Part shown: piece by piece, positions 1-8,516 of the stretch | How positions within the stretch are numbered: the stretch's first letter is position 1 | Layout: each line of letters starts with the position of its first letter | From: Agrobacterium vaccinii | GTDB taxonomy: Bacteria > Pseudomonadota > Alphaproteobacteria > Rhizobiales > Rhizobiaceae | NCBI RefSeq assembly: GCF_021310995.1 | Contig: NZ_CP054150.1 | Coordinates: 1,674,001 to 1,738,000 of the forward strand | DNA length: 64,000 bases | Direction of reading: 5' to 3' | Notes under the pieces: generated by a model | Seen by the model: only the letters and a program-made list of their open reading frames with translations | Database searches by the model: none | Told to the model about the DNA's origin: nothing | Position numbers and translations under genes: made by a program

Positions 1-1
1 C

Positions 2-616
2 GTGCTGTTCTACGCACCTGAGCTCGTCGATCAGCCTGACCGCGAATACGTCTATCGTGACCCAGGTCTCGACCTGCCACCACTGCGTCTGCGTATTCCC
101 GTCAACGAGTACATCATCGACACGTCTTCGGATGAGGATCGCGACTACTACCGCTTCCTCGAACAGCCGCCGGTCGAACCAGTTCAGCGCGTCTACTCGC
201 TGGATGAGGTTCGCTACTCTGCCCGCGTTCGCGACATGGTGCGCCGTATCGACCTCGATACCATCACCTTCGCGACAGGCAGTGCGGAAATTCCGATGAG
301 CCAGGCACAGTCGCTGCGCAAGGTCGCGGACGCGATGAACAAGGTCCTGAAGAACAACCCGGCAGAAACCTTCCTCATCGAAGGCCACACGGACGCGGTT
401 GGTAACGATGAAAGCAATCTTGTGCTGTCAGACCAGCGCGCCGCCTCCGTCGCCAATGTTCTCTCAGATGTCTACGGCATCCCGCCGGAAAACCTGACGA
501 CACAGGGCTATGGCGAGCGCTACCTGAAGGTCCAGACTCTCGGCCCAAGCCAGGAAAACCGCCGCGTCACCATCCGCCGCATCACCCCGCTGGTCCGCCC
601 AGTCGCCCAGAACTAA
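2..616 (+). CDS. OmpA-family C-terminal domain protein (5' partial)
   Basis: The open frame enters from the left edge, so the true start lies upstream and the first codon shown is not a start. The last ~130 residues form an OmpA-like peptidoglycan-binding domain: a TFATGSAEI strand, then an EGHTDAVGNDESNLVLSDQR block and a TQGYGE motif followed by NRRVTI. Such domains anchor outer-membrane or lipid-linked proteins to the cell wall. The visible upstream part is acidic and Tyr/Pro-rich, without a recognised domain. A strong terminator follows directly, so this is the last gene of its transcript. The exact family of the full protein cannot be told from the fragment. Confidence 0.85.
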   Translation: MLFYAPELVDQPDREYVYRDPGLDLPPLRLRIPVNEYIIDTSSDEDRDYYRFLEQPPVEPVQRVYSLDEVRYSARVRDMVRRIDLDTITFATGSAEIPMSQAQSLRKVADAMNKVLKNNPAETFLIEGHTDAVGNDESNLVLSDQRAASVANVLSDVYGIPPENLTTQGYGERYLKVQTLGPSQENRRVTIRRITPLVRPVAQN

Positions 617-639
617 GGCTTGATGTTTGAAATGAGAAA

Positions 640-674
640 GGCCCGGAAGCTAACTGCTTCCGGGCCTTTTGTTT
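640..674 (+). terminator. Rho-independent terminator of the OmpA-domain gene
   Basis: An 11-bp GC-rich stem (GGCCCGGAAGC paired with GCTTCCGGGCC) with a TAACT loop is followed by TTTTGTTT, 24 bases after the stop codon. Confidence 0.9.
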
Positions 675-742
675 GGTTTACAGAACCAAAGCCATGAAAG
701 TTGACCCGAACAGTGGTGGCTCAGGTCGAGATATTCAGCGCC

Positions 743-1231
743 TCACTCCTCGCCGGACTTCGGATTGTCCAGCAGCATGTAGTCAAGCGGAAGTTCGGTC
801 GTGTATTTGATCTGCTCCATGGCGAAGGCAGAGGAGACGTCGCGGATTTCGATCTTGGCGATCATGCGCTTGTAGAAGGCGTCGTAAGCGGCAATATCGG
901 GTACGACGACGCGCAGAAGGTAATCCACGTCACCGCTCATGCGGTAGAATTCCACCACTTCGGGGAATTCGGAAACCACTTCGGAGAAGCGCTTCAGCCA
1001 CTCGATGGAGTGAGATGCCGTGCGGATGGAGACGAAGACCGTGACCTTGGTATTGACCTTGCCAGCGTCGAGAATGGCGACGCGGCGGCGGATGACACCG
1101 TCTTCTTCCATTTTCTGGATACGGCGCCAGCACGGCGTCGTTGAAAGACCGACCTTTTTGGCAAGATCGGCGACAGCAAGTGTGGAATCTTCCTGCAAAA
1201 TTCGTAGTATTTTTCGGTCGAGGCGGTCCAA
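743..1231 (-). CDS. Lrp/AsnC family transcriptional regulator
   Basis: The 162-residue protein has the standard Lrp layout: an N-terminal helix-turn-helix (about residues 1-60, with the LSTTPCWRRI recognition helix) and a C-terminal RAM effector-binding domain (about 70-150, including SGDVDYLLRV and ELPLDYML). Lrp-type proteins bind amino acids or related ligands and control metabolism genes, often including their own. The start is a TTG with a very good Shine-Dalgarno (GGAGGAG, 6 bases upstream). A 25-base A/T-rich tract lies just upstream. It is transcribed away from no obvious partner operon, so the regulon cannot be inferred. Confidence 0.9.
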   Translation of the reverse strand: MDRLDRKILRILQEDSTLAVADLAKKVGLSTTPCWRRIQKMEEDGVIRRRVAILDAGKVNTKVTVFVSIRTASHSIEWLKRFSEVVSEFPEVVEFYRMSGDVDYLLRVVVPDIAAYDAFYKRMIAKIEIRDVSSAFAMEQIKYTTELPLDYMLLDNPKSGEE

Positions 1232-1297
1232 TCTACTCTCCTCCAGAATTATTTTCCTCTGTTTACACTAAAAAAAAGAGAAAAAAAGAATTTTGTT

Positions 1298-1933
1298 TCA
1301 GGCGATAAGCCTTTCCACAGACTGACGAAGTACGGGCAACAACTCTTCCTCGAACCACGGGTTTTTCCGCAGCCACGCCGTATTGCGCCAGCTGGGATGC
1401 GGCAGTGGAAGCACCGGAATGCCCTCGTTGGTATGGAAATAGCTGCGCCAGTTTTGCACCGTTTCCGTCATTGTTTTCATGCGTCGCGGGCCCAGATGCC
1501 AGGCTTGCGCATATTGCCCGATTGCCAGCACCAACTCGACCTGCGGCATCGCCTGCATCACTGTCTCGCGCCAGCGCGGAGCGCATTCCCGGCGCGGCGG
1601 CAGGTCGCTGCCCTTGGCGTCATACCCGGGAAAACAGAAGCCCATGGGCACGATCGCAAACCGGTCTGGATCGTAGAACGTCTCCCTGCTCACACCCAGC
1701 CAGTCCCTCAGCCGGTTGCCCGAGGCGTCGTTGAACGGCAATCCGCTCTCGTGCACTTTCAGGCCCGGCGCCTGTCCGGCGATCAGCAGCCTTGCTGTGG
1801 TGGAAACGACCGCAACCGGGCGCGGCTCGTGCGGCAGGCGATCTTGGGCGCCTTTCAGCGGCGCGTCACGACAGAGCCTGCATTGCGCAATGTGCAGCCG
1901 AAGCGCGGCAACGTCTGGATGATCCGGCACCAT
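1298..1933 (-). CDS. Uracil-DNA glycosylase family protein (family 4-like)
   Basis: The 211-residue protein belongs to the uracil-DNA glycosylase superfamily (COG1573-like), which excises damaged bases. Visible blocks are GQAPGLKVHESGLPF (glycosylase motif 1) and LPHPSWRN near the C terminus. Four cysteines have the spacing expected for a 4Fe-4S ligand set: C18-x2-C21 and a later C-x16-C pair. The start at 1933 is chosen for a nearby TAGGGA; an upstream ATG at 1948 overlaps the stop of the preceding gene (ATGGTAG) and is also possible. It forms a two-gene operon with the thermonuclease-like gene. Substrate specificity cannot be told from sequence. Confidence 0.85.
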   Translation of the reverse strand: MVPDHPDVAALRLHIAQCRLCRDAPLKGAQDRLPHEPRPVAVVSTTARLLIAGQAPGLKVHESGLPFNDASGNRLRDWLGVSRETFYDPDRFAIVPMGFCFPGYDAKGSDLPPRRECAPRWRETVMQAMPQVELVLAIGQYAQAWHLGPRRMKTMTETVQNWRSYFHTNEGIPVLPLPHPSWRNTAWLRKNPWFEEELLPVLRQSVERLIA

Positions 1934-1941
1934 GCGCGTCC

Positions 1942-2520
1942 CTACCATCCCATGATCTGCCTGATCAGGCTGAGCACTCCGGCCAGCGGCACATCCATGT
2001 CGGCGGCCTTGTGTTCCCGTCGCCAATCCCGTGGCTGCTCGAAGGTACCGGACCATATGCCAGCGCGCCGGTCCTGCGCCTGCGCTTGTTCTCGGGAGAA
2101 CAGGAAATATTCCGTGGTCACCGCATAACCGGCTGCAACCATCAAGCCTGCCAGATCTCGTTCTCCGATCATGCAACGAACGAGCAGCCTTTTGTAGCGG
2201 TCGCGCTCACTGCCGGAACAGTCCACGGCTCCGCTTTGCAGCAGCGTCTGGACATAGGTTTTCGCCTGCCTGCCGCAGGGCCATTCATCTGCGCTGCGCT
2301 GGCAGCTCTGGTCTAGTTCCGGCGCATCGATGCCGAGCAGCCGGAAGCGTTCGCCGTCACGGGCAATGGTGTCACCATCCACCGCCGTGAACCGGCCCGA
2401 AAACCGCTCCTGATTGATACCATCCACCCGCGCTGCAATCAGCGTGCCCATCACCAGCAACAGAACGGCGATGATGCCGTCCTTCACCAGCCGGAATGGC
2501 CCGCCCGACTTTCGTCTCAT
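1942..2520 (-). CDS. Membrane-anchored thermonuclease (SNase-like) protein
   Basis: After a short basic N terminus there is one hydrophobic segment (IIAVLLLVMGTLIAA), then a staphylococcal-nuclease-like fold starting at TAVDGDTIARDGERFRLLGI and a DRYKRLLVRC strand carrying a catalytic-type arginine. This suggests a membrane-anchored or exported nuclease-like protein. ATG at 2520 is used; a TTG at 2550 has a better spaced AAAGGA and would add ten residues. The 3' end overlaps the candidate first ATG of the glycosylase gene, pointing to translational coupling. Pairing with a base-excision enzyme may be only transcriptional. Confidence 0.8.
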   Translation of the reverse strand: MRRKSGGPFRLVKDGIIAVLLLVMGTLIAARVDGINQERFSGRFTAVDGDTIARDGERFRLLGIDAPELDQSCQRSADEWPCGRQAKTYVQTLLQSGAVDCSGSERDRYKRLLVRCMIGERDLAGLMVAAGYAVTTEYFLFSREQAQAQDRRAGIWSGTFEQPRDWRREHKAADMDVPLAGVLSLIRQIMGW

Positions 2521-2627
2521 GTAAGAACAAACCCTTTTCAGAAATGGCAAACAAATCCTTTAGCGGCAGCATCTTCTTAAGATTTTGCGACTAGGCTGCA
2601 AGTCTTTAGATCATTCGCGTTGTATCA

Positions 2628-4163
2628 ATGAGTAAAAGCGCCAGCACCATCGCTGACAAAAACATCGTCGACCGTTCCAGAACGCGCCGTAACAAGGCGG
2701 TGTTCGATACGGTCAAGGCGACGCGCGAACGCTTGCAATACGGCCCGGTCAGCGGCAATGCTTTCGAGCGTGACATGCTGCAGATGCATATTGCCGAGAC
2801 GTTGCAGAGCGCAACGATCATGCCTCTGTTCACGATACTGGCAACCGGCGTCGGCATCTATATCAGCCGCGATCCGCAAATAGTTGCATGGGCCGTGCTG
2901 GCACTGACCGCCCACGCCATCGCCCTGTTGTTTGCCCGTCGCGCATCGCGTCAGGAACTGACACCCGCCAATCTGTCCACATGGCAGACCATATTCCTTG
3001 CCGCACAGATCGTCATCGGCCTTGTCTGGGTGCTGTTTGCCATCCAGAAAATAGAGGCGGGCGACCCGGCGCTGATCATGTTCTACAAGGGCGGTACGCT
3101 GCTGATTGCCCTGTCGATCACGGCGACATCCAACGTGTTGCTACGGCGCGCCATGTTGATGACGTTCCTGCCCGTGCTTGTTGCGCTGAGTGTGACGGCA
3201 GCCCTTTCGCGAAGCCCGATGGAAATTGGTCTGGCGCTGATGTTCGCGCTCGCCATGCTGTTCTGCCACCACGTCACCAAGCGCCTTTACCAGTCCAGCA
3301 TCAAGCTCCTGTCCTTCCAGTCGGAAAAAGACGATCTGATCGCCGAGCTGGAAGTGGCAAAATCCATGTCGGACGAGGCGCGCCGGCGGGCTGAAGAGGC
3401 CAACATGGCCAAGTCGCGCTTCCTCGCCTCCATGTCACATGAGTTGCGGACTCCGCTCAACGCCATCCTCGGCTTTTCCGAGGTCATGGCGTCTGAAGTT
3501 CTCGGACCGCTGAACAATCCCTTATATAAAGAGTATTCCGGCGATATTCACCGCTCGGGCCAGCACCTTCTCGACCTCATCAACGAAATTCTCGATCTGT
3601 CACGCATCGAAGCCGGGCGATACGACCTGCATGAAGAAGCCATCGCGCTTCTGGAAATCGCAGATGATTGCGTGGGCATGATCCAACTTCGGGCGCGCGC
3701 CAAGAACATCCGCATTTCACAGCAGTTCGAAACCACCCTGCCCCATGTCTGGGCCGATGAAAAATCGATCCGGCAAGTCATTCTCAATCTTCTGTCCAAT
3801 GCCGTGAAATTCACCCCACAGGGCGGCGAAATCACCATCAAGGCGGGCTGGACGGCAGGCGGCGGGCAATATGTCGCCATTCGCGATAACGGCCCGGGTA
3901 TTCCCGAAGAGGAAATTCCCGTCGTTCTCTCGGCCTTTGGCCAGGGCTCGATTGCTATCAAGAGTGCCGAACAGGGAACGGGCCTCGGTCTGCCCATCGT
4001 ACAGGCCATTCTTGCCAAGCATGACGGCCAGTTCGTACTGAAATCGCGCCTGCGCGAAGGCACCGAAGTCATTGCCATTCTGCCTGCCAAGCGCGTGCTG
4101 CAAAGCATTCCAGCCGTCGAAGACGTGCAGGTCGTGCAGCCGCGCAAACGGTCGTTCGCTTAA
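2628..4163 (+). CDS. Membrane sensor histidine kinase (PleC/DivJ/PdhS-like)
   Basis: The 511-residue protein has an N-terminal membrane region with about six hydrophobic segments (residues ~60-215), a short coiled coil (~222-260), a HisKA domain with phosphoacceptor H271 in FLASMSHELRTPLNAILGF, and a HATPase domain with N (NLLSNAVKFTP), G1 (DNGPGIP) and G2 (GTGLGLPI) boxes. The HisKA sequence is of the type found in the PleC/DivJ/PdhS kinases that act on DivK in alphaproteobacterial cell-cycle control; that assignment is inference. No response regulator is adjacent. Its TAA overlaps the TAA of the convergent dgkA gene within one TTAA. Confidence 0.88.
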   Translation: MSKSASTIADKNIVDRSRTRRNKAVFDTVKATRERLQYGPVSGNAFERDMLQMHIAETLQSATIMPLFTILATGVGIYISRDPQIVAWAVLALTAHAIALLFARRASRQELTPANLSTWQTIFLAAQIVIGLVWVLFAIQKIEAGDPALIMFYKGGTLLIALSITATSNVLLRRAMLMTFLPVLVALSVTAALSRSPMEIGLALMFALAMLFCHHVTKRLYQSSIKLLSFQSEKDDLIAELEVAKSMSDEARRRAEEANMAKSRFLASMSHELRTPLNAILGFSEVMASEVLGPLNNPLYKEYSGDIHRSGQHLLDLINEILDLSRIEAGRYDLHEEAIALLEIADDCVGMIQLRARAKNIRISQQFETTLPHVWADEKSIRQVILNLLSNAVKFTPQGGEITIKAGWTAGGGQYVAIRDNGPGIPEEEIPVVLSAFGQGSIAIKSAEQGTGLGLPIVQAILAKHDGQFVLKSRLREGTEVIAILPAKRVLQSIPAVEDVQVVQPRKRSFA

Positions 4164-4579
4164 AGCGCAGCGACCGGAAAAAAGATCGTGCTAACCAGCG
4201 AGTAGAGCACGAAACCGCCATTCGCCATCAACAGACAGAACACTGCGAAAGAACCGAGATCCTTGGCGTTGCGGGCAGCGGAGGAGAACTCCGGCGACAC
4301 CCGGTCTACGATTTCCTCAATGGCCGTATTGAGCGCTTCGATCGAAAACAACAGCAGCATCAGCACCACGAAGATCAGGTAATGCGCCAGCGGGGCACCG
4401 ATGACGCCCATCACCGCCAGCCCCGCGCCAAGCGCCAGAACTTCATGGCGAAACGCCGCCTCTTTCCACAGCCGCGACAGTCCCTGCGCGGAATAGCGCG
4501 CAGCGGCGAAGAGATGCTTCAGCCCGGTCTCCTTGCGGAAAACCGGTTCTGGTGGCTGCATGACGTTGGGGTTGTCCAT
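4160..4579 (-). CDS. dgkA: Diacylglycerol kinase
   Basis: This 139-residue integral membrane protein has three hydrophobic helices and the signature EALNTAIEEIVDRVSPE, the active-site region of prokaryotic DgkA. It phosphorylates diacylglycerol to phosphatidic acid in the inner membrane, recycling lipid left by periplasmic glucan and lipid modification. The start at 4579 gives a normal family length plus a ~15-residue N-terminal tail. It begins 7 bases after the cobT stop, so it is probably co-transcribed with cobT, though no functional link is evident. Confidence 0.92.
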   Translation of the reverse strand: MDNPNVMQPPEPVFRKETGLKHLFAAARYSAQGLSRLWKEAAFRHEVLALGAGLAVMGVIGAPLAHYLIFVVLMLLLFSIEALNTAIEEIVDRVSPEFSSAARNAKDLGSFAVFCLLMANGGFVLYSLVSTIFFPVAAL

Positions 4580-4586
4580 GGTGATC

Positions 4587-5609
4587 TCAGTGGTCGGTAC
4601 GGGTATCGACACCCGCTGCGGCAAAGGTCGCCATACCAGAATGGCACGCCGCTGCGGATTTGACGATACCGGCAGCAAGTGCTGCCCCGGTTCCCTCGCC
4701 CAACCGCATGCCCAGCGCCAGAAGCGGCGTCTTGCCCAGCCTTTCGACCGCAGCCAGATGACCCGGCTCGCCGGACACATGGCCGATCAGGCAATGGTCG
4801 AGTGCGGCAGGGTTGGCCGCCTTGAGAAGAGCCGCAGCAGCGGTTGCCACATAACCATCGATCAGCACGGGAATTTTCTCGACGCGGGCGGCCAGAATGG
4901 CACCGGCCATCGCCGCGATTTCACGACCGCCGAGGCGGCGCATGATTTCCAGCGGGTCGGACAGGTGGTCCCTATGAAATTCGACAGCGGCTTTGACGGC
5001 AGCGATCTTGCGCGCCATGACGTCGCCTTCCGAACCGGTGCCGGGACCGGTCCATTCTTCTGCGGTGCCGCCATAGAGCGCCAGATTGATTGCAGCGGCA
5101 ATCGTGGTGTTGCCGATGCCCATTTCGCCGATGCACAGAAGGTCCGTGCCGCCTGCAATGGCTTCCATGCCGAAAGCCATGGTGGCTGCACAGTCGCGCT
5201 CGGAAAGGGCCGGTTCGGTGGTGATGTCGCCGGTCGGGTAGTCCAGCGCCAGATCGAAAATCTTCAGACCCAGATCATTCGTGACACAAATCTGGTTGAT
5301 GGCCGCGCCACCGGCGGCAAAGTTTTCGACCATCTGCTGCGTAACGGACGATGGATAGGGGGTGACGCCATGGCGGGTGACGCCGTGATTGCCAGCGAAA
5401 ATCGCCACCAGCGGACGGTTGACCGCAGGCGCACGCCCGGACCACGCCGCCAGCCACATGGCGATCTCCTCCAGACGGCCGAGCGAACCGGCTGGCTTGG
5501 TCAGTTGCGCATTGCGCTCCTTCGCGGCCACCAGCGCGTGGGTATCGGGACCCGGCAGGTCGCGCAGCAACGTGCGAAAATCATCAAAGGGCAATCCGCT
5601 CATGCTCAT
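4587..5609 (-). CDS. cobT: Nicotinate-nucleotide-dimethylbenzimidazole phosphoribosyltransferase
   Basis: The 340-residue protein matches CobT over its full length: KPAGSLGRLE near the N terminus, the FAGNHGVTRHGV loop, CIGEMGIGNTT, GHVSGEPGH and the GEGTGAA motif with the catalytic glutamate. It makes alpha-ribazole phosphate for the lower ligand of cobalamin. It is divergent from cobS, which uses the dephosphorylated product, so the two genes share a control region of about 100-150 bp. ATG at 5609 is preferred; ATG 5603 and an upstream GTG at 5630 also fit. No B12 riboswitch is recognisable in the intergenic region. Confidence 0.95.
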   Translation of the reverse strand: MSMSGLPFDDFRTLLRDLPGPDTHALVAAKERNAQLTKPAGSLGRLEEIAMWLAAWSGRAPAVNRPLVAIFAGNHGVTRHGVTPYPSSVTQQMVENFAAGGAAINQICVTNDLGLKIFDLALDYPTGDITTEPALSERDCAATMAFGMEAIAGGTDLLCIGEMGIGNTTIAAAINLALYGGTAEEWTGPGTGSEGDVMARKIAAVKAAVEFHRDHLSDPLEIMRRLGGREIAAMAGAILAARVEKIPVLIDGYVATAAAALLKAANPAALDHCLIGHVSGEPGHLAAVERLGKTPLLALGMRLGEGTGAALAAGIVKSAAACHSGMATFAAAGVDTRTDH

Positions 5610-5763
5610 GATATCGGTCTTTCTGCTCACGCCGGACGCTTGTCTTTTCCGGCAAATCGGTCTTTGCTGCGCTTCTCATAATCGGGGATGCGCAGAGGAA
5701 CAACCTCAAATGCGATATGCCGCTGTTCAACAACAGGAGAGACGGTTGCGGGCTGGGAATTTC

Positions 5764-6528
5764 ATGACGGATATGATGCGGTCGCTGAGCTTTCTCAGCC
5801 GCATTCCCGTAAACGACATCTTCTTTGAAGACGACCAGCGCCCGCTGGGGCAGATGGTGCGCGCATTCCCGGTTGCAGGCGTGCTGATCGCCCTGCCCGC
5901 CGCCTGCCTTGCAGCGATTCTGGCAAATGTGGACGCCGATCCGCTGATGGCGGCAGCACTGGTTCTCACCGTTACGACAGTCATCACCGGCGCCCTGCAC
6001 GAAGACGGCCTTGCAGATACCGCCGATGGTTTTGGTGGCGGCAATAGCCCGGAGCGCGCGCTGCTTATCATGAAGGACAGCCGCATCGGCACCTATGGAG
6101 CCATTGCGCTCATCGTGTCCTTCGTGCTGAGAGCATCGGCCATCGCCGCCCTGTTTCGAGAACTGTCGCCTCCGGCCATCGCTGCCAGCATCATTGCCGC
6201 TGCAACAATCAGCCGTGGGCTGATGGTTTGGCACTGGCAGACGCTTGCCCCCGCCAGAGATGGCGGCGTGGCAGCAACGGCGGGCCAGCCGGGAGAGCGT
6301 GAACGCAAGGGCGCAATCACCTACGGCACGTGCATCGCGATTTTCCTCTGCCTGCCCTTTTTCTCACCCTATCTCCTCGTTCTCGCCGTCGCCGCTGTCT
6401 TCGGCGTTACCCATCTGTTCAATCGCCTCTGCGACCGCAAGATAGGTGGCCACACGGGAGACACCATCGGCGCAACCCAACAGATCACAGAGATCGTGAT
6501 GCTCGTTGCCCTTGCCCTGATCGCCTAG
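5764..6528 (+). CDS. cobS: Adenosylcobinamide-GDP ribazoletransferase (cobalamin synthase)
   Basis: This 254-residue multi-spanning membrane protein carries the CobS signatures RSLSFLSRIPV near the start, GALHEDGLADTADGFGGG (metal-binding acidic motif) and DSRIGTYGAIAL. It joins adenosylcobinamide-GDP and alpha-ribazole to finish cobalamin synthesis. Start choice is open: ATG 5764 is used; TTG 5746 has a well spaced AGGAG, and ATG 5710 follows GAGGAA. The DUF1289 gene begins 17 bases after the stop, and the aspartic protease gene overlaps that one, suggesting a three-gene operon. Confidence 0.93.
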   Translation: MTDMMRSLSFLSRIPVNDIFFEDDQRPLGQMVRAFPVAGVLIALPAACLAAILANVDADPLMAAALVLTVTTVITGALHEDGLADTADGFGGGNSPERALLIMKDSRIGTYGAIALIVSFVLRASAIAALFRELSPPAIAASIIAAATISRGLMVWHWQTLAPARDGGVAATAGQPGERERKGAITYGTCIAIFLCLPFFSPYLLVLAVAAVFGVTHLFNRLCDRKIGGHTGDTIGATQQITEIVMLVALALIA

Positions 6529-6545
6529 ATTGCGGATATGAAGTG

Positions 6546-6737
6546 ATGGAATCACCTTGTATCGACATCTGTTCGCTGGACCCCGTGGATGGGCTGTGTA
6601 CCGGTTGCCACCGCAGCATCGAGGAAATCATGGGCTGGACGGGCTACACATCGGCAGAGCGTCTTGCCATCATGGCCGAACTACCGCAGCGCGCCGCACA
6701 GCGCCATGAAACCCTTCAGGAGACAGCGACCGTATGA
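6546..6737 (+). CDS. DUF1289 small cysteine-rich protein
   Basis: The 63-residue protein shows the DUF1289 pattern: SPCIDICSLDP, then GLCTGCHRSIEEIMGW. Four cysteines (C-x3-C and C-x2-C) suggest bound metal or an Fe-S centre, but the function of the family is not established. The stop overlaps the start of the next gene (ATGA), so the two are translationally coupled. It lies just downstream of cobS in the likely operon. Confidence 0.88.
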   Translation: MESPCIDICSLDPVDGLCTGCHRSIEEIMGWTGYTSAERLAIMAELPQRAAQRHETLQETATV

Positions 6738-7441
6738 ACAGGCTGACCTTCGTTCTCCTCGTACTGGGCATCGGCCTTGCATTGCTGGTCATCAATCACG
6801 ATAGCGGCCAGACATTCGGCATCAGCAACGAGCAATTCGGACAGTTGGTCTACCTCGTACCCATCGCAGGACTGCTTTCGGCAGGGATACTGGCGGGCAA
6901 TCGAGGTGGGTTTTCCACTGCGGTGCGACAGCTTGCCATCTGGCTCGTCATCATACTCACTCTCGTCGCCGCTTATCTCTATCGCTACGACTTCCAGCGT
7001 TTCGGAGACCGGGTGCTGGCAGGCCTCATGCCGGGCCGCGCCGTGGTGATGACCACCCAGAACGGCGATCAGGAAGTCATCCTCAACAAATCCATGAGCG
7101 GGCATTTCGAAACGAATGCCGAGGTCAACGGTGGCACCGTGCACATGCTGGTCGATACCGGTGCCAGTTCCGTCGTTCTGTCGAGAAGCGATGCGGAGGC
7201 GGTCGGAATCAACGTTGACAACCTCTCCTATACGGTGACCGTCATGACGGCCAACGGGCGTACATCGGCAGCGCCGGTGCGCCTGTCGGAAGTCGCGATA
7301 GGACCGATTGTCCGGCGCAACATCTCAGCCCTTGTGGCTCAGGATGGGCAACTGGACCAGAGCCTGCTGGGCATGACATTTCTCTCCACCCTCGGCTCAT
7401 TGCAGATGCAGACAGACGAGTTGAAGCTGCGCGACCGCTAG
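6734..7441 (+). CDS. Membrane-anchored retropepsin-like aspartic protease (TIGR02281 type)
   Basis: Three hydrophobic segments (residues ~4-20, 38-55, 68-85) are followed by a C-terminal retroviral-type aspartic protease domain with the catalytic motif LVDTGASSVVLS and a later LDQSLLGMTFLS strand. These clan AA proteases of alphaproteobacteria work as homodimers, since each chain supplies one DTG loop. The active domain is predicted to face the periplasm. The substrate is unknown. The start overlaps the DUF1289 stop. A 7-bp dyad (CGCTAGC/GCTAGCG) spans the stop codon and precedes the convergent cysteine protease gene. Confidence 0.88.
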   Translation: MNRLTFVLLVLGIGLALLVINHDSGQTFGISNEQFGQLVYLVPIAGLLSAGILAGNRGGFSTAVRQLAIWLVIILTLVAAYLYRYDFQRFGDRVLAGLMPGRAVVMTTQNGDQEVILNKSMSGHFETNAEVNGGTVHMLVDTGASSVVLSRSDAEAVGINVDNLSYTVTVMTANGRTSAAPVRLSEVAIGPIVRRNISALVAQDGQLDQSLLGMTFLSTLGSLQMQTDELKLRDR

Positions 7442-7454
7442 CGTCTGCTAGCGC

Positions 7455-8036
7455 TTAAATCTGGCTGAACTGCTTCGCGCGTGGACCGGACAGAATGACT
7501 TCCCAGGCCGCTTTGTGGTCGTATTTCTGGCGCGCAAGGAAGGTGTAGCCGGTGCGATCCCAGGATTTGATCGAACTGGTCATATTGTCCAGCACGTAGT
7601 CTCCATCGGCGATACGGACCATTAGCACCGCGTGATTGTTGCCACTGCGATCCAGCACGACCGAAACGGCCATCTTGCTAGCGGGAAAGCCCGCATCCAG
7701 AAGCGCCTTGGTCTTTGCCATGGCATAGTCTTCACAATCGCCACGCCCGTCTTTCGGCAACGTCCAGTAATTGCTGCGCCCGTAGACGACGCTATCTTCT
7801 GCGGGACGGATAGCCGCATTCACCTGTCGGTTGACCTTGGTCAAAAGCTCCAGCGCCTCGGCGTCGCTCATCTTCACACCAGCCTTTGTGGTGCAGAGCC
7901 AGCTGTAACGCTGACAGGCGGATGAAAAGCCTTCCGGGGCGGCAATGGCGCGCGTCGCCTGCAACTGGCCGGCACATACGGGTGTGCAAAGCATGGCCGC
8001 GCCCAAAAGAGCGTAGCTCAAAACAGAAAATTTCAT
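7455..8036 (-). CDS. LapG-like transglutaminase-type cysteine protease (BTLCP/DUF920)
   Basis: The 193-residue protein has a signal peptide ending near PVCAGQ and the bacterial transglutaminase-like cysteine protease catalytic set: GRGDCEDYAMAK (Cys), NNHAVLMV (His) and YVLDNM (Asp). The acidic residues flanking the cysteine (D-C-E) match those that bind calcium in LapG. LapG releases a large surface adhesin when c-di-GMP is low; whether this protein does so is unknown. No lapD neighbour is seen. It is divergent from the Gly/His repeat gene across 480 bases. ATG 8036 is chosen because it starts a proper signal sequence. Confidence 0.88.
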   Translation of the reverse strand: MKFSVLSYALLGAAMLCTPVCAGQLQATRAIAAPEGFSSACQRYSWLCTTKAGVKMSDAEALELLTKVNRQVNAAIRPAEDSVVYGRSNYWTLPKDGRGDCEDYAMAKTKALLDAGFPASKMAVSVVLDRSGNNHAVLMVRIADGDYVLDNMTSSIKSWDRTGYTFLARQKYDHKAAWEVILSGPRAKQFSQI

Positions 8037-8516
8037 GATATGCCCGTTCCTTTGAGGTAGCCTGGTGATCCAAGGGCTCGGAAGACCGCTGCCCGACTCA
8101 CGCAACAACACGTAGGCATGCACACTGTAGGTGACCGACACGACGTCGTACTCTAACCAAAACACCTTTAAAACGCGCCTAAGGCCACCTCATGGCATGA
8201 TTAGCCTAAAAGATCAAAAAAATATTAACGTACCCCTTTTTGATGTGTGCCATTTCGGGAAAGTCGGCCTTCGGAACAGATGTTCTGACAGCCACATCGC
8301 CGTTCTCCGCCACAGCAAAAAAGTGCCAAAATGAGAATATAATTCTCAGAAACATATAACTACTTTGGTTAAATATAGCCCGACAATAGCTTAATATAGT
8401 TAGTGTCAAGACATTAGCACGAAATAATCACAGTATACCGTCATATTGTGCATAATATTTCGTTAATATAGCCTCCACAGTGCGGTCCTAAAACTGCCAA
8501 TCAATGGAGGAATCCC
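8037..8516. other. AT-rich divergent intergenic region
   Basis: This 480-base gap separates the LapG-like gene from the Gly/His repeat gene. Its right half (about 8200-8510) is markedly AT-rich compared with the surrounding genes. It holds related motifs TTAAATATAGCC (8369), TTAATATAG (8391) and GTTAATATAGCC (8462). No convincing gene is seen; short open frames here lack ribosome sites. Confidence 0.6.

Noticed and set aside
5610..5763. Cobalamin riboswitch between cobT and cobS
   Set aside because: No B12-box-like sequence or suitable stem set was recognised; cobT and cobS are often not under this riboswitch.
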